Shown here: positions 25,332 to 33,888 of the stretch, one piece after another | How the letters are laid out: every line of letters starts with the position of its first letter | Position numbering within the stretch: position 1 is the stretch's first letter | DNA from: Leidyana gryllorum EB-2025a | Taxonomy: Eukaryota; Apicomplexa | Assembly (NCBI GenBank): GCA_048772705.1 | Contig: JBLWGC010000201.1 | Location: forward strand, 1 to 64,000 | DNA: 64,000 nucleotides | Direction of reading: 5' to 3' | The notes under the pieces: generated by a model | The model's input: only the letters and a program-made list of their open reading frames with translations | Database searches by the model: none | What the model was told of the DNA's origin: nothing | Made by a program: the position numbers and the translations under genes

Positions 25332-25569
25332 CGCTTGCAAACACGCCGCCATTCAGCCTCAGACGTCTTACCAGTTTCGAGATTCCATGGACAAAAACCG
25401 CGTGGAGCGGCAAGCCAAAAACCGGGCATCGAGTCCGGGTCTTCCGCGTGACAGGCGGAAGTACTAACCACTCTACTATCTCGGACGCTTGCAAACACGC
25501 CGCCATTCAGCCTCAGACGTCTTACCAGTTTCGAGATTCCATGGACAAAAACCGCGTGGAGCGGCAAGC
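25262..25569. repeat. 154-bp tandem duplication containing tRNA-Asp
   Basis: Units about 25262-25415 and 25416-25569 are identical as far as I can read. The repeat starts inside the Asp acceptor stem. Confidence 0.9.
25416..25485 (-). pseudogene. tRNA-Asp(GTC), duplicated copy
   Basis: Second unit of the duplication; its 3' acceptor strand is replaced at the repeat junction. Confidence 0.65.
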
Positions 25570-25575
25570 CAAAAA

Positions 25576-25630
25576 CACTGTGTTAAGGCCGTAGTCCGAA
25601 AGGGCGTGGGTTCGAATCCCACTCTTGTCA
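25576..25630 (+). pseudogene. tRNA-Leu(AAG), 5' truncated
   Basis: Loop TTAAGGC would be AAG; 3' half and acceptor TCTTGTC perfect; acceptor 5' strand and D arm removed by the duplication junction. Confidence 0.6.
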
Positions 25631-25639
25631 GCCGTTGTG

Positions 25640-26280
25640 TGGGCAGTCGGTCAGCCACTGCATCCAATAGGTCTTGTTGCAACCCCAAGTCGCTACTCAA
25701 GGGGAACGAGGCCCAGTTCTCATCTCTGCATACTTTCGACCACAAGTCAGACTTAGAACCAAGTTAGTATTTTTGCCGACAAGTCTACCACGAATATGTC
25801 GCACACGACGGCGCAAAACAAGAACTACGACTTGTTGTACCAAGTGCAAAAGTTATCTTAGGCCGCCTCTTGCCTAGTCCAACTCTGACTTAGCCAACTT
25901 TGCTTGCGTGTGTCTCTCGCTCTGGTGTCTCTCTCACTCTACCCATGTGCCAGTCGCTCGCACTCTTGCGGAGCCTCGCGCTGGACACACACGGTAGTTC
26001 TCCCCGACACCACACTCTGATCATTCATGTGAGTGTCTGCACAGTTACACTGTCGCAGAGAGCTCAGACCACTAGGGTGCATTTGCCTTTACGCTTTAGT
26101 AGTAGTTGCTTTACGTTCGTTAATAATGCCTTTCACCATCTTATACATGCCCCTATATAAGTGCCAAATATGTAGGGAAGTATCCAGATGGATGTTAGTT
26201 CGATTGGAAATTTCACCAAGTCGAATCTGGCCACCCGATAGGAAGTTGACCATCAGGCAAACACGAACTACAACAGGTCT
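25640..26280. other. Stretch without recognised gene
   Basis: About 640 bases between tRNA pieces. Only short open frames without recognisable motifs. It carries T-rich patches and no tRNA arms that I can pair. Confidence 0.5.
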
Positions 26281-26290
26281 TCAATGTAGT

Positions 26291-26333
26291 GCGCATGCTA
26301 GGCGAGCACTCTACCATTTGAGCTAGTTGTCCC
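26291..26333 (-). pseudogene. tRNA-Ala 5' half
   Basis: Acceptor, D arm and loop CTAGCAT; T arm absent, like the copy at 757. Confidence 0.6.
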
Positions 26334-26413
26334 TTGTGCACACTCCATCGCATTTGTTGGTTCTCAACATAGTATGTCTCAACTGTCCTCAGCGGGTTGC
26401 ACGACCAACAGGC

Positions 26414-26477
26414 GGCCTAGTGGTATGATCCTTCCTTAGGGTGGAAGGAGTCCTGGGTTCAATTCCCAGAACAGCCC
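26414..26477 (+). pseudogene. tRNA-Pro(AGG) with 5' deletion
   Basis: Loop TTAGGGT and T arm intact; about eight bases missing between acceptor and D arm. Confidence 0.65.
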
Positions 26478-26609
26478 TCTTGGTTGTCGGTTGACCCGAT
26501 GGGATAAGCAGTTTTAGAAGTAAACAGCCACCTCGTTACCACTTCGGCACTCAAGGCAATTAACATCTCGAGGATCACATTTCGGCTACCTCTTCCATGT
26601 TGCAGACTG

Positions 26610-26681
26610 AGCAGTGTAGCTCAGTGGAAGAGTGTTAGGCTCATAACGCAAAGGTCCGTCGATCGAAACGACGCACTGCTA
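26610..26681 (+). tRNA. Initiator tRNA-Met(CAT), weakened stem
   Basis: Acceptor AGCAGTG/CACTGCT and ATCGAAA T-loop intact, loop CTCATAA; two mispairs in the anticodon stem. Confidence 0.75.
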
Positions 26682-26725
26682 AGTGTGCGCAGAAGGGAAC
26701 AGTTATAGAATAGATTTTCTCGTGA

Positions 26726-26753
26726 GCATTCTCTGCCCCTAAGCTAAGAAGGC
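26726..26753 (-). pseudogene. tRNA-Thr 5' fragment
   Basis: D arm and acceptor 5' strand only, at the module position after initiator Met. Confidence 0.5.
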
Positions 26754-26881
26754 AATATCAGCTGGTAATCACGCATCAGTCACTATTAACGGAAGTTACT
26801 GGAGCACATTGTTCCACCAGTCAATCCTTCCACTGCTCCACCCAACGGCAAATAGGGTGTAACTAAGTTTAGAGCTTCCTT

Positions 26882-26954
26882 GCCGCCCTAGCTCAGTCGG
26901 TAGAGCGCAAGACTTTTAATCTTGCAGTCGCGGGTTCGAGCCCCGCGGGCGGTG
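26882..26954 (+). tRNA. tRNA-Lys(TTT)
   Basis: 73 nt. GCCGCCC/GGGCGGT, CAAGA/TCTTG, loop CTTTTAA, T arm GGTTCGAGCC perfect. Confidence 0.94.
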
Positions 26955-27014
26955 CAAATCAATGTCTCTGGGAGTAGGAATGGAACCGTTGCCTACAACC
27001 ACACTCAGCTGGAT

Positions 27015-27085
27015 TTCCACTGGCGGGACTTGAACCCGGATCGTGCGGGTGAGCCGCATATCCTAGTCAGTTAGACTACAGTGGA
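27015..27085 (-). pseudogene. tRNA-Glu with 2-base anticodon-loop deletion
   Basis: Acceptor paired, but the loop has lost two bases and no Glu anticodon remains. Inverted counterpart of the intact copy at 19748. Confidence 0.65.
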
Positions 27086-27116
27086 CAAGCTCCCAAGATG
27101 ACCAAAGCTTGTCTAT

Positions 27117-27189
27117 GGTGCGGTGGCCTAATGGATATGGCATCGGTCTTCGGAACCGGGAGTTGTGGGTTCGAGTCCCATCCGCATCA
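27117..27189 (+). tRNA. tRNA-Arg(TCG)
   Basis: 73 nt, loop CTTCGGA, all arms paired. Confidence 0.93.
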
Positions 27190-27272
27190 TAGCCTCGCAC
27201 GCGGAAGACGTTCCGTTTCGACCGAGGCAAGCTTGCTAGCTGTATGGGGGCCACTGCTGCGGATGTCGAGTT

Positions 27273-27336
27273 GAAGTGCTCGTGATATAATTCTCCTCCA
27301 CTTGGAGGAAGTGCTCAATTCGATTCCCGAACAGTC
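27273..27336 (+). pseudogene. tRNA-Pro-derived fragment
   Basis: Inverted sister of 19500-19560; T arm only. Confidence 0.4.
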
Positions 27337-27413
27337 CGTTTTTTAGTAGGGTGCAGACAGCTCGACGCAGAAATCGCCCGAGTCTCTCGGGGTGCTGCGG
27401 CTCTTTCGCAATT

Positions 27414-27420
27414 GCACTTG
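27414..27420 (+). pseudogene. tRNA-Gly(TCC) cut at the acceptor stem by element A
   Basis: GCACTTG, preceded by the same upstream flank as the full Gly copy at 19349 in inverted orientation, then the LTR of element A begins. The rest of the tRNA is not found at the other end of A. Confidence 0.7.
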
Positions 27421-27604
27421 TGTAAGAGTCAGGGCCGTCATCCTCTAGATTCGGCGTTACGGTTGTTTGTACCGGGGACCTCTGAGTGCGTTTCACCATC
27501 CTATTCTATCTCCCTGTTTTCCTGTCCGTGTGTCTGTGTCTGCCCGCCCTCCTAGGAAAACCGAGTGAGTGTGTGTGTGTGTGTACTTTACTGTGTACCT
27601 TACA
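27421..27604 (-). repeat. 3' LTR of element A
   Basis: 184 bp; pair of 31860-32057. The length difference is mainly a shorter TG microsatellite. Confidence 0.9.
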
Positions 27605-28115
27605 CTCCTCCCCGGTCAGTGAGGTCCCTTCCTGCGATCTCGTCTGTAGTGTAGTGCTGGTGAGGGGGATGTTTCTGATTCCATTTGACTCTGTAGTCTA
27701 TGACCAGGTCTTCTGCTTGTGCTTCTTTGATGGTCTTGAGTGTTTCCCAGGTGTTCTCGGTGTCGCTGTAGCCGCTCCATTTGACGAGCCACTCCTTTCC
27801 TCCTGGGGTTGCTTGGTCTCTCTCTCCTTGTACTGATTCCATCATGTAAATTGGGTCTGGTGTGGTCTCAGCTTCGCCGATGAATGCTTTCAACCGAGAG
27901 ACGTGGAAGCGTCTAAAGCATCTCCAGCCTTTGGGTAGGTCCAGCTCGTATACGTCTGCGTGCAGTTTCGCGAGTATCTTGTAGGGACCGCAGAAGGGAC
28001 GCCGTAACTTGTCTTGTGGTAGGCCTCTCAGGCCCTTCGTCTGCAGTAATGTGAGTTGCCCTACCTCGAACTGATGGTCGCGCCTTCTCTGGTCGTGTTG
28101 GGCTTTTTGGCGTCG
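27600..28115 (-). pseudogene. Element A pol C-terminus with chromodomain (out of frame)
   Basis: After a frameshift near 28110 the pol homology continues in a second frame: integrase C-terminal region (FEVGQLTLLQTKG, KLRRPFCGPYKIL), then a chromodomain (EWLVKWSGYSDTENTWETLKTIKEA). It ends RGGV with the TAA stop formed by the LTR start. Chromodomains tether chromovirus integrases to modified histones. The shift separates it from the rest of Pol, so this copy is probably defective unless a second frameshift event occurs. Confidence 0.85.
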
Positions 28116-31100
28116 CCAGCGGTGGTCATTCGGTCGCGCATGGTAGCTATCTTTTCTGTGTACAAGTGTAGGCTGGGGAGGGTTGGTGGGAGGTTGATCG
28201 TGATTGGGTGGCGAGGTATGAAACCGAGTTCGGCTTCGAACGGGCATATACCTGTTGACGCGTTCGGGGCGAGGTTGAACGCTATTTCGGTGCAGGTGAG
28301 GTACTGATACCAGTCGTCGGTCAGCTCGTTGCAGGCGGCTCTCAGGATTTGGATTATTGTTCGGTGCGACCGTTCGACGGCGCCGTTCGTTTCTGGGTGT
28401 TGGGTTGTACTCAGTGAGAGCTTGGTACCGCTTTGTGCCAGGAGGTGGGTCCATACGTCGGAAAGCCACCTTGGGTCTCTGTCGCCCACGATTCGGGCGG
28501 GAAAGCCTTTTTCCCTGACCACCCTTTTGAAGAGTAATTCGGCACAGTCTTCGGCCGAAGCGCTATGAGTACACGGTTCGAGTATGATTCTTTTGGTCAG
28601 GCGATCGATAGCTACGAAGAGGCAGTCGTAGCCGGTGCGTCGGTCGGGTGGAAGTGAGACGAGGTCTATTGAGATTGCTTCCCAGGGTAAGGTCGGTGGG
28701 GTGATGGGATTCAGTAGTCCGAGTGGGAGTTGGTTCGAGGCTTTGGAGGTCTGACAGGCGAGGCAGTGTCTGCAATAATCTCTGACGTCTTGGCTCATGC
28801 CCGGCCATGTGAATACCGCGGAAAGCTTCTGGAGGGTTCGGGTGTAGCCGAGGTGGCCTGCTAGGCGTGATGAGTGATACTCGAAGAGTGCTTCTTTCCG
28901 CAGTGGTCCTGGGGGTATTAGGATCCGGCCTTCTTCGTTAAACCATAGTCCTTCGTGTAGTGTGTAGTTCTGAGTTGGGTATGGGTTGAGGGTGGAAGCT
29001 TCCTTCAGCCTGTCGGTGAAGTTCATGGTCGGAGTCACCGCGAGCTGCTGGGTTGGGGTATCGGCGGTGTTCATGAGTACCTCTTTGAGTTTCGGGTAGG
29101 TGGTTTGTTCGCTTCTGCTCAAAAGGTCTGCGAGTAGATTCTCAGCTCCGGGTATGTAGTCGATCTTCGCGGGAAATTGGCTCATTTTGATTAGCCATCG
29201 AGTGATCTTGGGTTTGAGCTCCTTAAGTTCCAGGAGGGTGCTGAGGGGTTTGTGGTTGGTGCGTGCCAGAAACGGTTTGTTCATTAAATAGTACTTCCAT
29301 CTCTTGAACGCGCTGTATAGTGCGAATAGTTCGCGCTCATGGGTGGGCCACGTTTGTTCGCATGGAGAGAGTGTCTTGCTGAAGTGCTCGATCACTATCG
29401 TTTCTCCATCTTGGATTTGTTCCAAGGATGCTCCTATACCAGTGAGACTTGCGTCTGTTGTTACCTGAAACGGTTCATCGGGGTCCACGAGCCCGAGTTT
29501 CAGGTCGGGTCGGAAGGCTGCGGTGAGGTCGGACCATTGCCTTAATAATTCGGGCGTCCAGTCGATATTTTTGCTTGATTTTTTGTGTGTCCGTGTCAGT
29601 GCGTGGAGGTCGTTGGTAAGTTGGGCGAAGTTGGGTACGAACCGGGCGTAGTATGTCATTGCTCCTAGGTGTTTCTGGAGGTCGTGGACGGTGTGAGGTG
29701 GTCGGAGTTTGCGGAAGCAGTCCAGTCGTTGAGGTTCGGGTTTGAGGCCGTTGTGTGTGAGTGAGTGGCCGATGAATTCGACTTCTTTGATACAGAAGTG
29801 GGATTTGCGTGGGTGGATGTATAGTTGGTGTTCCTGGAGTGCCGAGAGGACTTTGTCGATGTGTTCCCGGTGCGTTTGTATATCTGTGCTATAGATCAAG
29901 ATGTCGTCGATGTAGGCGAAGACGAAGTGGCCGATATAGGGCTTGAGTATCTCGGTAATGAATGCGACGAATGCGCTTGGTGCGTTTTTCCGTCCGAAGA
30001 GCATTACGTTGTATTCGTACTTCCCTAGTGGTGTTTGGAAGGCTGTGAAATGTCGTGATCCTTCTTCTATGAGTATCTGGTGGAAGCCTGACTGGAGGTC
30101 CAGTTTTGTGAAGACTGTGGCTCCCCGCATCTTAATCAGCATTTCTTCGATCCGCGGGAGTGGGTACGCGTAGAATTCCGTTCGGGCGTTGAGTCGTCGG
30201 TAGTTGACCACTAGTCGGGGTACGGGGGTGTCTTTCTTTGGTACTAGAAAGCAAGGTGAGCCCCACGCCGACTTGGATGGTCGTATCATTCTTTTGGTGA
30301 GTAGACCCTCGATTTGTCGTTCTATCTCTTCGGAATCTGCTGATTTCAGGCTATATGGTTTGGCGCTGAACGGTTCCCCGGGTGTTGTTTTAATTTGGAA
30401 GTCGTGGAAACCTCTCGGTGGCGGGAGTCTTTGCGGCCTGGTGAAGAGCGTGGAGTATTTGTCAACGATCCATCCTTCCTCTGGCGGGATCTTGATGCAT
30501 AGTTGGTCTGGCTTGGGGTCTTGTTGAGTGGTACTGAGCATGCACTGTGCCGGGATAATGTGGTTCTCAACCACTACTGGGTGTCCGTGGGTGTTGGTGC
30601 CGACGGCGAGTCCTGCTTGGGCAAAGCTCGGTAGCCCGATCACTGCGTCTAATCCATTAAGGTTGATGACGTGTAGTGTTAGATTTAGTGCCTTTCTTCC
30701 CGTTGTGAGTATCGTGGCTTGGACTGTACCCGCTGAAGTTGTGCTTCCTACTCCTGTTATCTTTATCGCTTCGTGCTGGTCTGGTTGGAGTTGGAGCCTT
30801 CTAGCTATGTGTTCTCCCAGCAGGTTGATCTCTGCTCCGCTGTCGGCTAATGTCAGGATGGGAGTGAGCTTGTGGTCGTTCTGAATGTGCCACCTAACTA
30901 TTGCTCGTCGTTCTCTTCCATTCGTGTTGTTCGATAGCCACGCACTTGCTGTGGCTGTTGTCATTTCTCCCTTCGACTCGGGGCCTATTGTGCGGGTCGG
31001 GAGCGTTTCCGCGGCCTCTAGCGAAAATCCTGAGTCAGCGTCGCTGCTTCGGTGATTCGCTCTTCCTCGTTCTCTCTTTCGCTGGCGAGGAAGGCTCGTC

Positions 31101-31351
31101 TCTGTGGTCCTGAGGGGTTTCTGGGGTGTTGTCGCCTCAGTGGGTACTGTGGTGTTATGTGTCCGGGTTTGCCGCATACGTAACAGAGTCCGTTCTTGCG
31201 GCAGTGGTCGCGTGTGTGTCGGTTGGTGGGTCCGGTCCATCCGGGATAGGATTGGTGGGTATGGCTCGGTCTCATCGTTGCTTCGCGTCCTGTGATCATC
31301 ACTCGTGTTGTTGGTTGTCGGTTTCGGCGCTGTGCTAGTTCGATGATGCAT
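28061..31351 (-). CDS. Element A Pol: protease, RT, RNase H, integrase
   Basis: Up to 1096 residues; the true start is the -1 shift near 31027. Protease LADSGAEINLLG near residue 178 (DSG form). RT with GSPCFLVPKKDTPVPRLVVNYR and the active site AYIDDILIYS near 485. RNase H TDASLTGIGASL near 620. Integrase zinc finger HSSRLAGHLGY...CRHCLACQ, then the core with SIDLVSLP, VGDRDPRW and TNGAVERSH. All catalytic residues are present. The C-terminal chromodomain is lost to a frameshift near 28110. Confidence 0.92.
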   Translation of the reverse strand: MHHRTSTAPKPTTNNTSDDHRTRSNDETEPYPPILSRMDRTHQPTHTRPLPQERTLLRMRQTRTHNTTVPTEATTPQKPLRTTETSLPRQRKRERGRANHRSSDADSGFSLEAAETLPTRTIGPESKGEMTTATASAWLSNNTNGRERRAIVRWHIQNDHKLTPILTLADSGAEINLLGEHIARRLQLQPDQHEAIKITGVGSTTSAGTVQATILTTGRKALNLTLHVINLNGLDAVIGLPSFAQAGLAVGTNTHGHPVVVENHIIPAQCMLSTTQQDPKPDQLCIKIPPEEGWIVDKYSTLFTRPQRLPPPRGFHDFQIKTTPGEPFSAKPYSLKSADSEEIERQIEGLLTKRMIRPSKSAWGSPCFLVPKKDTPVPRLVVNYRRLNARTEFYAYPLPRIEEMLIKMRGATVFTKLDLQSGFHQILIEEGSRHFTAFQTPLGKYEYNVMLFGRKNAPSAFVAFITEILKPYIGHFVFAYIDDILIYSTDIQTHREHIDKVLSALQEHQLYIHPRKSHFCIKEVEFIGHSLTHNGLKPEPQRLDCFRKLRPPHTVHDLQKHLGAMTYYARFVPNFAQLTNDLHALTRTHKKSSKNIDWTPELLRQWSDLTAAFRPDLKLGLVDPDEPFQVTTDASLTGIGASLEQIQDGETIVIEHFSKTLSPCEQTWPTHERELFALYSAFKRWKYYLMNKPFLARTNHKPLSTLLELKELKPKITRWLIKMSQFPAKIDYIPGAENLLADLLSRSEQTTYPKLKEVLMNTADTPTQQLAVTPTMNFTDRLKEASTLNPYPTQNYTLHEGLWFNEEGRILIPPGPLRKEALFEYHSSRLAGHLGYTRTLQKLSAVFTWPGMSQDVRDYCRHCLACQTSKASNQLPLGLLNPITPPTLPWEAISIDLVSLPPDRRTGYDCLFVAIDRLTKRIILEPCTHSASAEDCAELLFKRVVREKGFPARIVGDRDPRWLSDVWTHLLAQSGTKLSLSTTQHPETNGAVERSHRTIIQILRAACNELTDDWYQYLTCTEIAFNLAPNASTGICPFEAELGFIPRHPITINLPPTLPSLHLYTEKIATMRDRMTTAGDAKKPNTTREGATISSR

Positions 31352-31938
31352 TGGGCCGCCTCCTCGAAGTCGCTCGGTTTTCTGGCGAGGAGTAGGGCCT
31401 GTTCGAAGTCTGGGGGTGCGTTTATGAAGATCTCCAAACAGTCGGAGTCGGTGAGGTTGTGTATGCCCCTTCGTAAATCCCGGGCTGTTCTGACGTATTC
31501 TTCGAGCCTCTCGGGGTGGGCCCGTAGGTTCAGGAACTGGGTGAGGTCAGTCTTTCCTGTGTCCGCAAACTCTCTGAGGAATTTCTCCTTGAAGTGTGGC
31601 CAGCTTGTCTCTCTGAGGCTATCACCGTTGCCTGGTCTATTCAGCCATTTGGTGGCGGATCCTTTCAGTCTGGCGCAGGCTATTCGGGTCTTGTCGGTTT
31701 CCTCTATCTGGAGGTTTCCGAATGCTGCTTCCAGTTCCTCGAGGTGTTGTCGTGGGTTTCCAGTGGCGTCGTAGCTGGCTACGAGTTGAGTGACCCATCT
31801 TATCCGCTTGAACAGGTGTTCGCAATTGTCGGTTCGTTGGAGTTTCGCACTGCTACCAGTGTAAGAGTCAGGGCCGTCATCCTCTAGATTCGGCGTTACG
31901 GTTGTTTGTACCGGGGACCTCTTAGTGCGTTTCACCAT
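31018..31938 (-). CDS. Element A Gag
   Basis: 306 residues. It starts in the 5' LTR and reads through LTR end and primer site as YTGSS near residue 27. A Retrotrans_gag-like core follows (HLEELEAAFGNLQI, RLKGSATKWLN, FKEKFLREFADTGK). The single zinc knuckle reads CYVCGKPGHITPQY: the last Cys is replaced by Tyr, which should weaken zinc and RNA binding. It ends ...LTQDFR, the frameshift site being within the last codons. Confidence 0.88.
   Translation of the reverse strand: MVKRTKRSPVQTTVTPNLEDDGPDSYTGSSAKLQRTDNCEHLFKRIRWVTQLVASYDATGNPRQHLEELEAAFGNLQIEETDKTRIACARLKGSATKWLNRPGNGDSLRETSWPHFKEKFLREFADTGKTDLTQFLNLRAHPERLEEYVRTARDLRRGIHNLTDSDCLEIFINAPPDFEQALLLARKPSDFEEAAQCIIELAQRRNRQPTTRVMITGREATMRPSHTHQSYPGWTGPTNRHTRDHCRKNGLCYVCGKPGHITPQYPLRRQHPRNPSGPQRRAFLASERENEEERITEAATLTQDFR
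31024..31030 (-). other. -1 frameshift heptamer, element A
   Basis: G GAT TTT in gag frame, ahead of the gag stop; the pol frame is open across it. Confidence 0.7.
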
Positions 31939-32003
31939 CTTATTCTATCTCCCTGTTTTCCTGTCCGTGTGTCTGTGTCTGCCCGCCTCCTAGGAAAACC
32001 CGA

Positions 32004-32041
<38 letters not shown>

Positions 32042-32057
32042 TACAGTGTACCTTACA
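31860..32057 (-). repeat. 5' LTR of element A
   Basis: 198 bp with a longer (TG)n tract; carries the gag start codon. Confidence 0.9.
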
Positions 32058-32186
32058 CTAATTACCAGGTACGTGAAGACACTTCTCCTAACTGCTACCT
32101 TCTCCTCCCTCTCTATCTGTATCTCCTTCATCCTCCCTTACTGGACTCTGCTCTCCACCTCCCTCAGTAGCCCCGACCTTTCCTTC
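32058..32186. other. Spacer between elements A and B
   Basis: 129 pyrimidine-rich bases not matching either element or the tRNA array; origin unknown. Confidence 0.5.
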
Positions 32187-32421
32187 TGTAAGTCTGGGGT
32201 TCTTCTGGGGCCGGTGCCTTGGCAGTTCTCTTAGCCTTCAAGGCAAATGATCTGGGAAGTATACTGGGCCAGTTGGTTCGTCTGGTCATGGTAAATCCAG
32301 TTAACTAGTTGCGTGCGTGTGCTGTGTTTGTACCCACCGTGTCTCCGGCCGGGCGGTTAGTTACGTCATGCATATTAAAAGGGGTGGTTTCACAAGCTAT
32401 CTGAGAGGTGTAATCCTTACA
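32187..32421 (-). repeat. 3' LTR of element B
   Basis: 235 bp, pair of 37046-37280. Contains GTGTCTCC but no perfect inverted partner. Confidence 0.9.
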
Positions 32422-32950
32422 CTCCTCCCCTCGTCATTAGATCTTGACCTGATAGTTCTTCGTCTGTGAAAGGTACCCCCCGTTTCGTTCGATTCCACTC
32501 TTCTCTGTATGCAATGATGAGATCTAGCGCATCGGCGTCAAGTACGTTGTGGGCCGGTTCCCATGTGGCCTGCTCGTGTGGGTAATCTGTCCACTTTATG
32601 AGGAATCGTAGTCCATGTCGGTCGTTGCTCTGAGCCAGTACCTTCTCCATTTGGAATATCTCCCCTGCTTCCTCTTCTTCGCCGCCAGTGTATTTCTTGA
32701 GTCTGGATATATGGAACTTATTCAGGCCCTGCCAGGCTTGTGGCATCGCTAGCTCGTATACGTCGGTCTCTAATACTCGTTTCACTCTGACTGGTCCCAT
32801 GTACGCTTTCGTTAGTTTGTGTCGGGGTCCTCCCTTAAGTCCCTGGGTCCTGAGAAGGACTAGTTCTCCGACCTCGAACGATTCGTTGGCCCTGTGGCGG
32901 TCGTACGCGAGTTTCTGCTTGGACTGAGCCTGTCGGATGCGGTCCTGCAT
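32417..32950 (-). pseudogene. Element B pol: integrase tail and chromodomain
   Basis: 177 residues in one frame: FEVGELVLLRTQGLKGGPRHKL, then a chromodomain (FLIKWTDYPHEQATWEPAHNVL) ending RGGV with the stop at the LTR edge. Separated by a frameshift from the upstream integrase piece. Confidence 0.85.
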
Positions 32951-33291
32951 TATGCTGATCGACTGTGAGTGTAGCGTGAGTTCCGCGGTGGGCCCGGGGT
33001 CAAGTCCGAGATTGAGAGGGATCTTGGGGATGTATCCTCTCTCTCCGCTTCGAAAGGACTTATACCTGTTGACGCATTTGGCATTGCGTTGTACGCAAAT
33101 TCAATGTTTGGCGGGGCTAGTCGAGTGGTCCATCTGGGGCCCACGTCCTCGCACACACAACGAAGCATTTGGATGACAGTTCGGTGTCCCCTTTCCAGTA
33201 GCCCGTTAGTTGTTGAGGGTGTGCTGCAGTAGTGGCTTTCAGAGTGATCGCGGCTGATTCGCAAAGTTGCTTCCACAGCTCGTTGAGCCAC
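32950..33291 (-). pseudogene. Element B pol: integrase core end
   Basis: Carries TNGLLERGHRT with the catalytic Glu and the following helix region (IEFAYNAMPNASTGISPFEAE). It is in a different frame from its neighbours on both sides. Confidence 0.82.
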
Positions 33292-33418
33292 CGCGAGTCC
33301 CTGTCACATACTATGACCGATGGGAATCCGTGTTCCCTAACGACTCTATTCATGAGTATGTTGGCGCAGTCTTTCGCCGTTGCGGTGATATAGCACGGCT
33401 CTAGGAGTAGTCTCCGCG

Positions 33419-33513
<95 letters not shown>

Positions 33514-33553
33514 CGGCGGGGCGGGGCGGGGCGGGCGGGGCGGGCGGGGCGGG

Positions 33554-33618
<65 letters not shown>

Positions 33619-33682
33619 CGGGCGGGCGGGCGGGCGGGGGGGGGGGGGGGGGGGGGGAGGGAGGGAGGGAGGGAGGGAGGGG

Positions 33683-33748
<66 letters not shown>

Positions 33749-33793
33749 GGGAGGGAGGGAGGGAGGGAGGGAGGGAGGGAGGGAGGGAGGGAG

Positions 33794-33888
<95 letters not shown>

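Larger units (their letters stand above)
27421..32057 (-). mobile_element. Element A: chromovirus (Ty3/gypsy with chromodomain)
   Basis: 4637 bp between LTRs with TG...CA ends. Gag and Pol frames overlap with a GGATTTT shift site at 31024-31030. Primer site TGGTAGCAGTGCG at 31846-31858. The polypurine tract GGGGAGGAG touches the 3' LTR. It starts inside a tRNA-Gly sequence on the left; the right flank is unrelated, so no target duplication is visible. One frameshift lies in pol near 28110. Confidence 0.92.

Noticed and set aside
25900-26326. Possible small proteins in 25.9-26.3 kb
   Set aside because: Short frames without motifs or supporting context; the end overlaps a tRNA-Ala fragment.
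757-27420. CRISPR-like array
   Set aside because: Repeats are tRNA genes with variable arms and long irregular spacers, on both strands, in a eukaryote.
757-27420. tRNA-Phe gene
   Set aside because: I looked for a GAA anticodon in a paired stem on both strands and found none; a scanning program should confirm.
757-27420. 5S rRNA genes linked to the tRNAs
   Set aside because: No 5S-like internal control region was seen.
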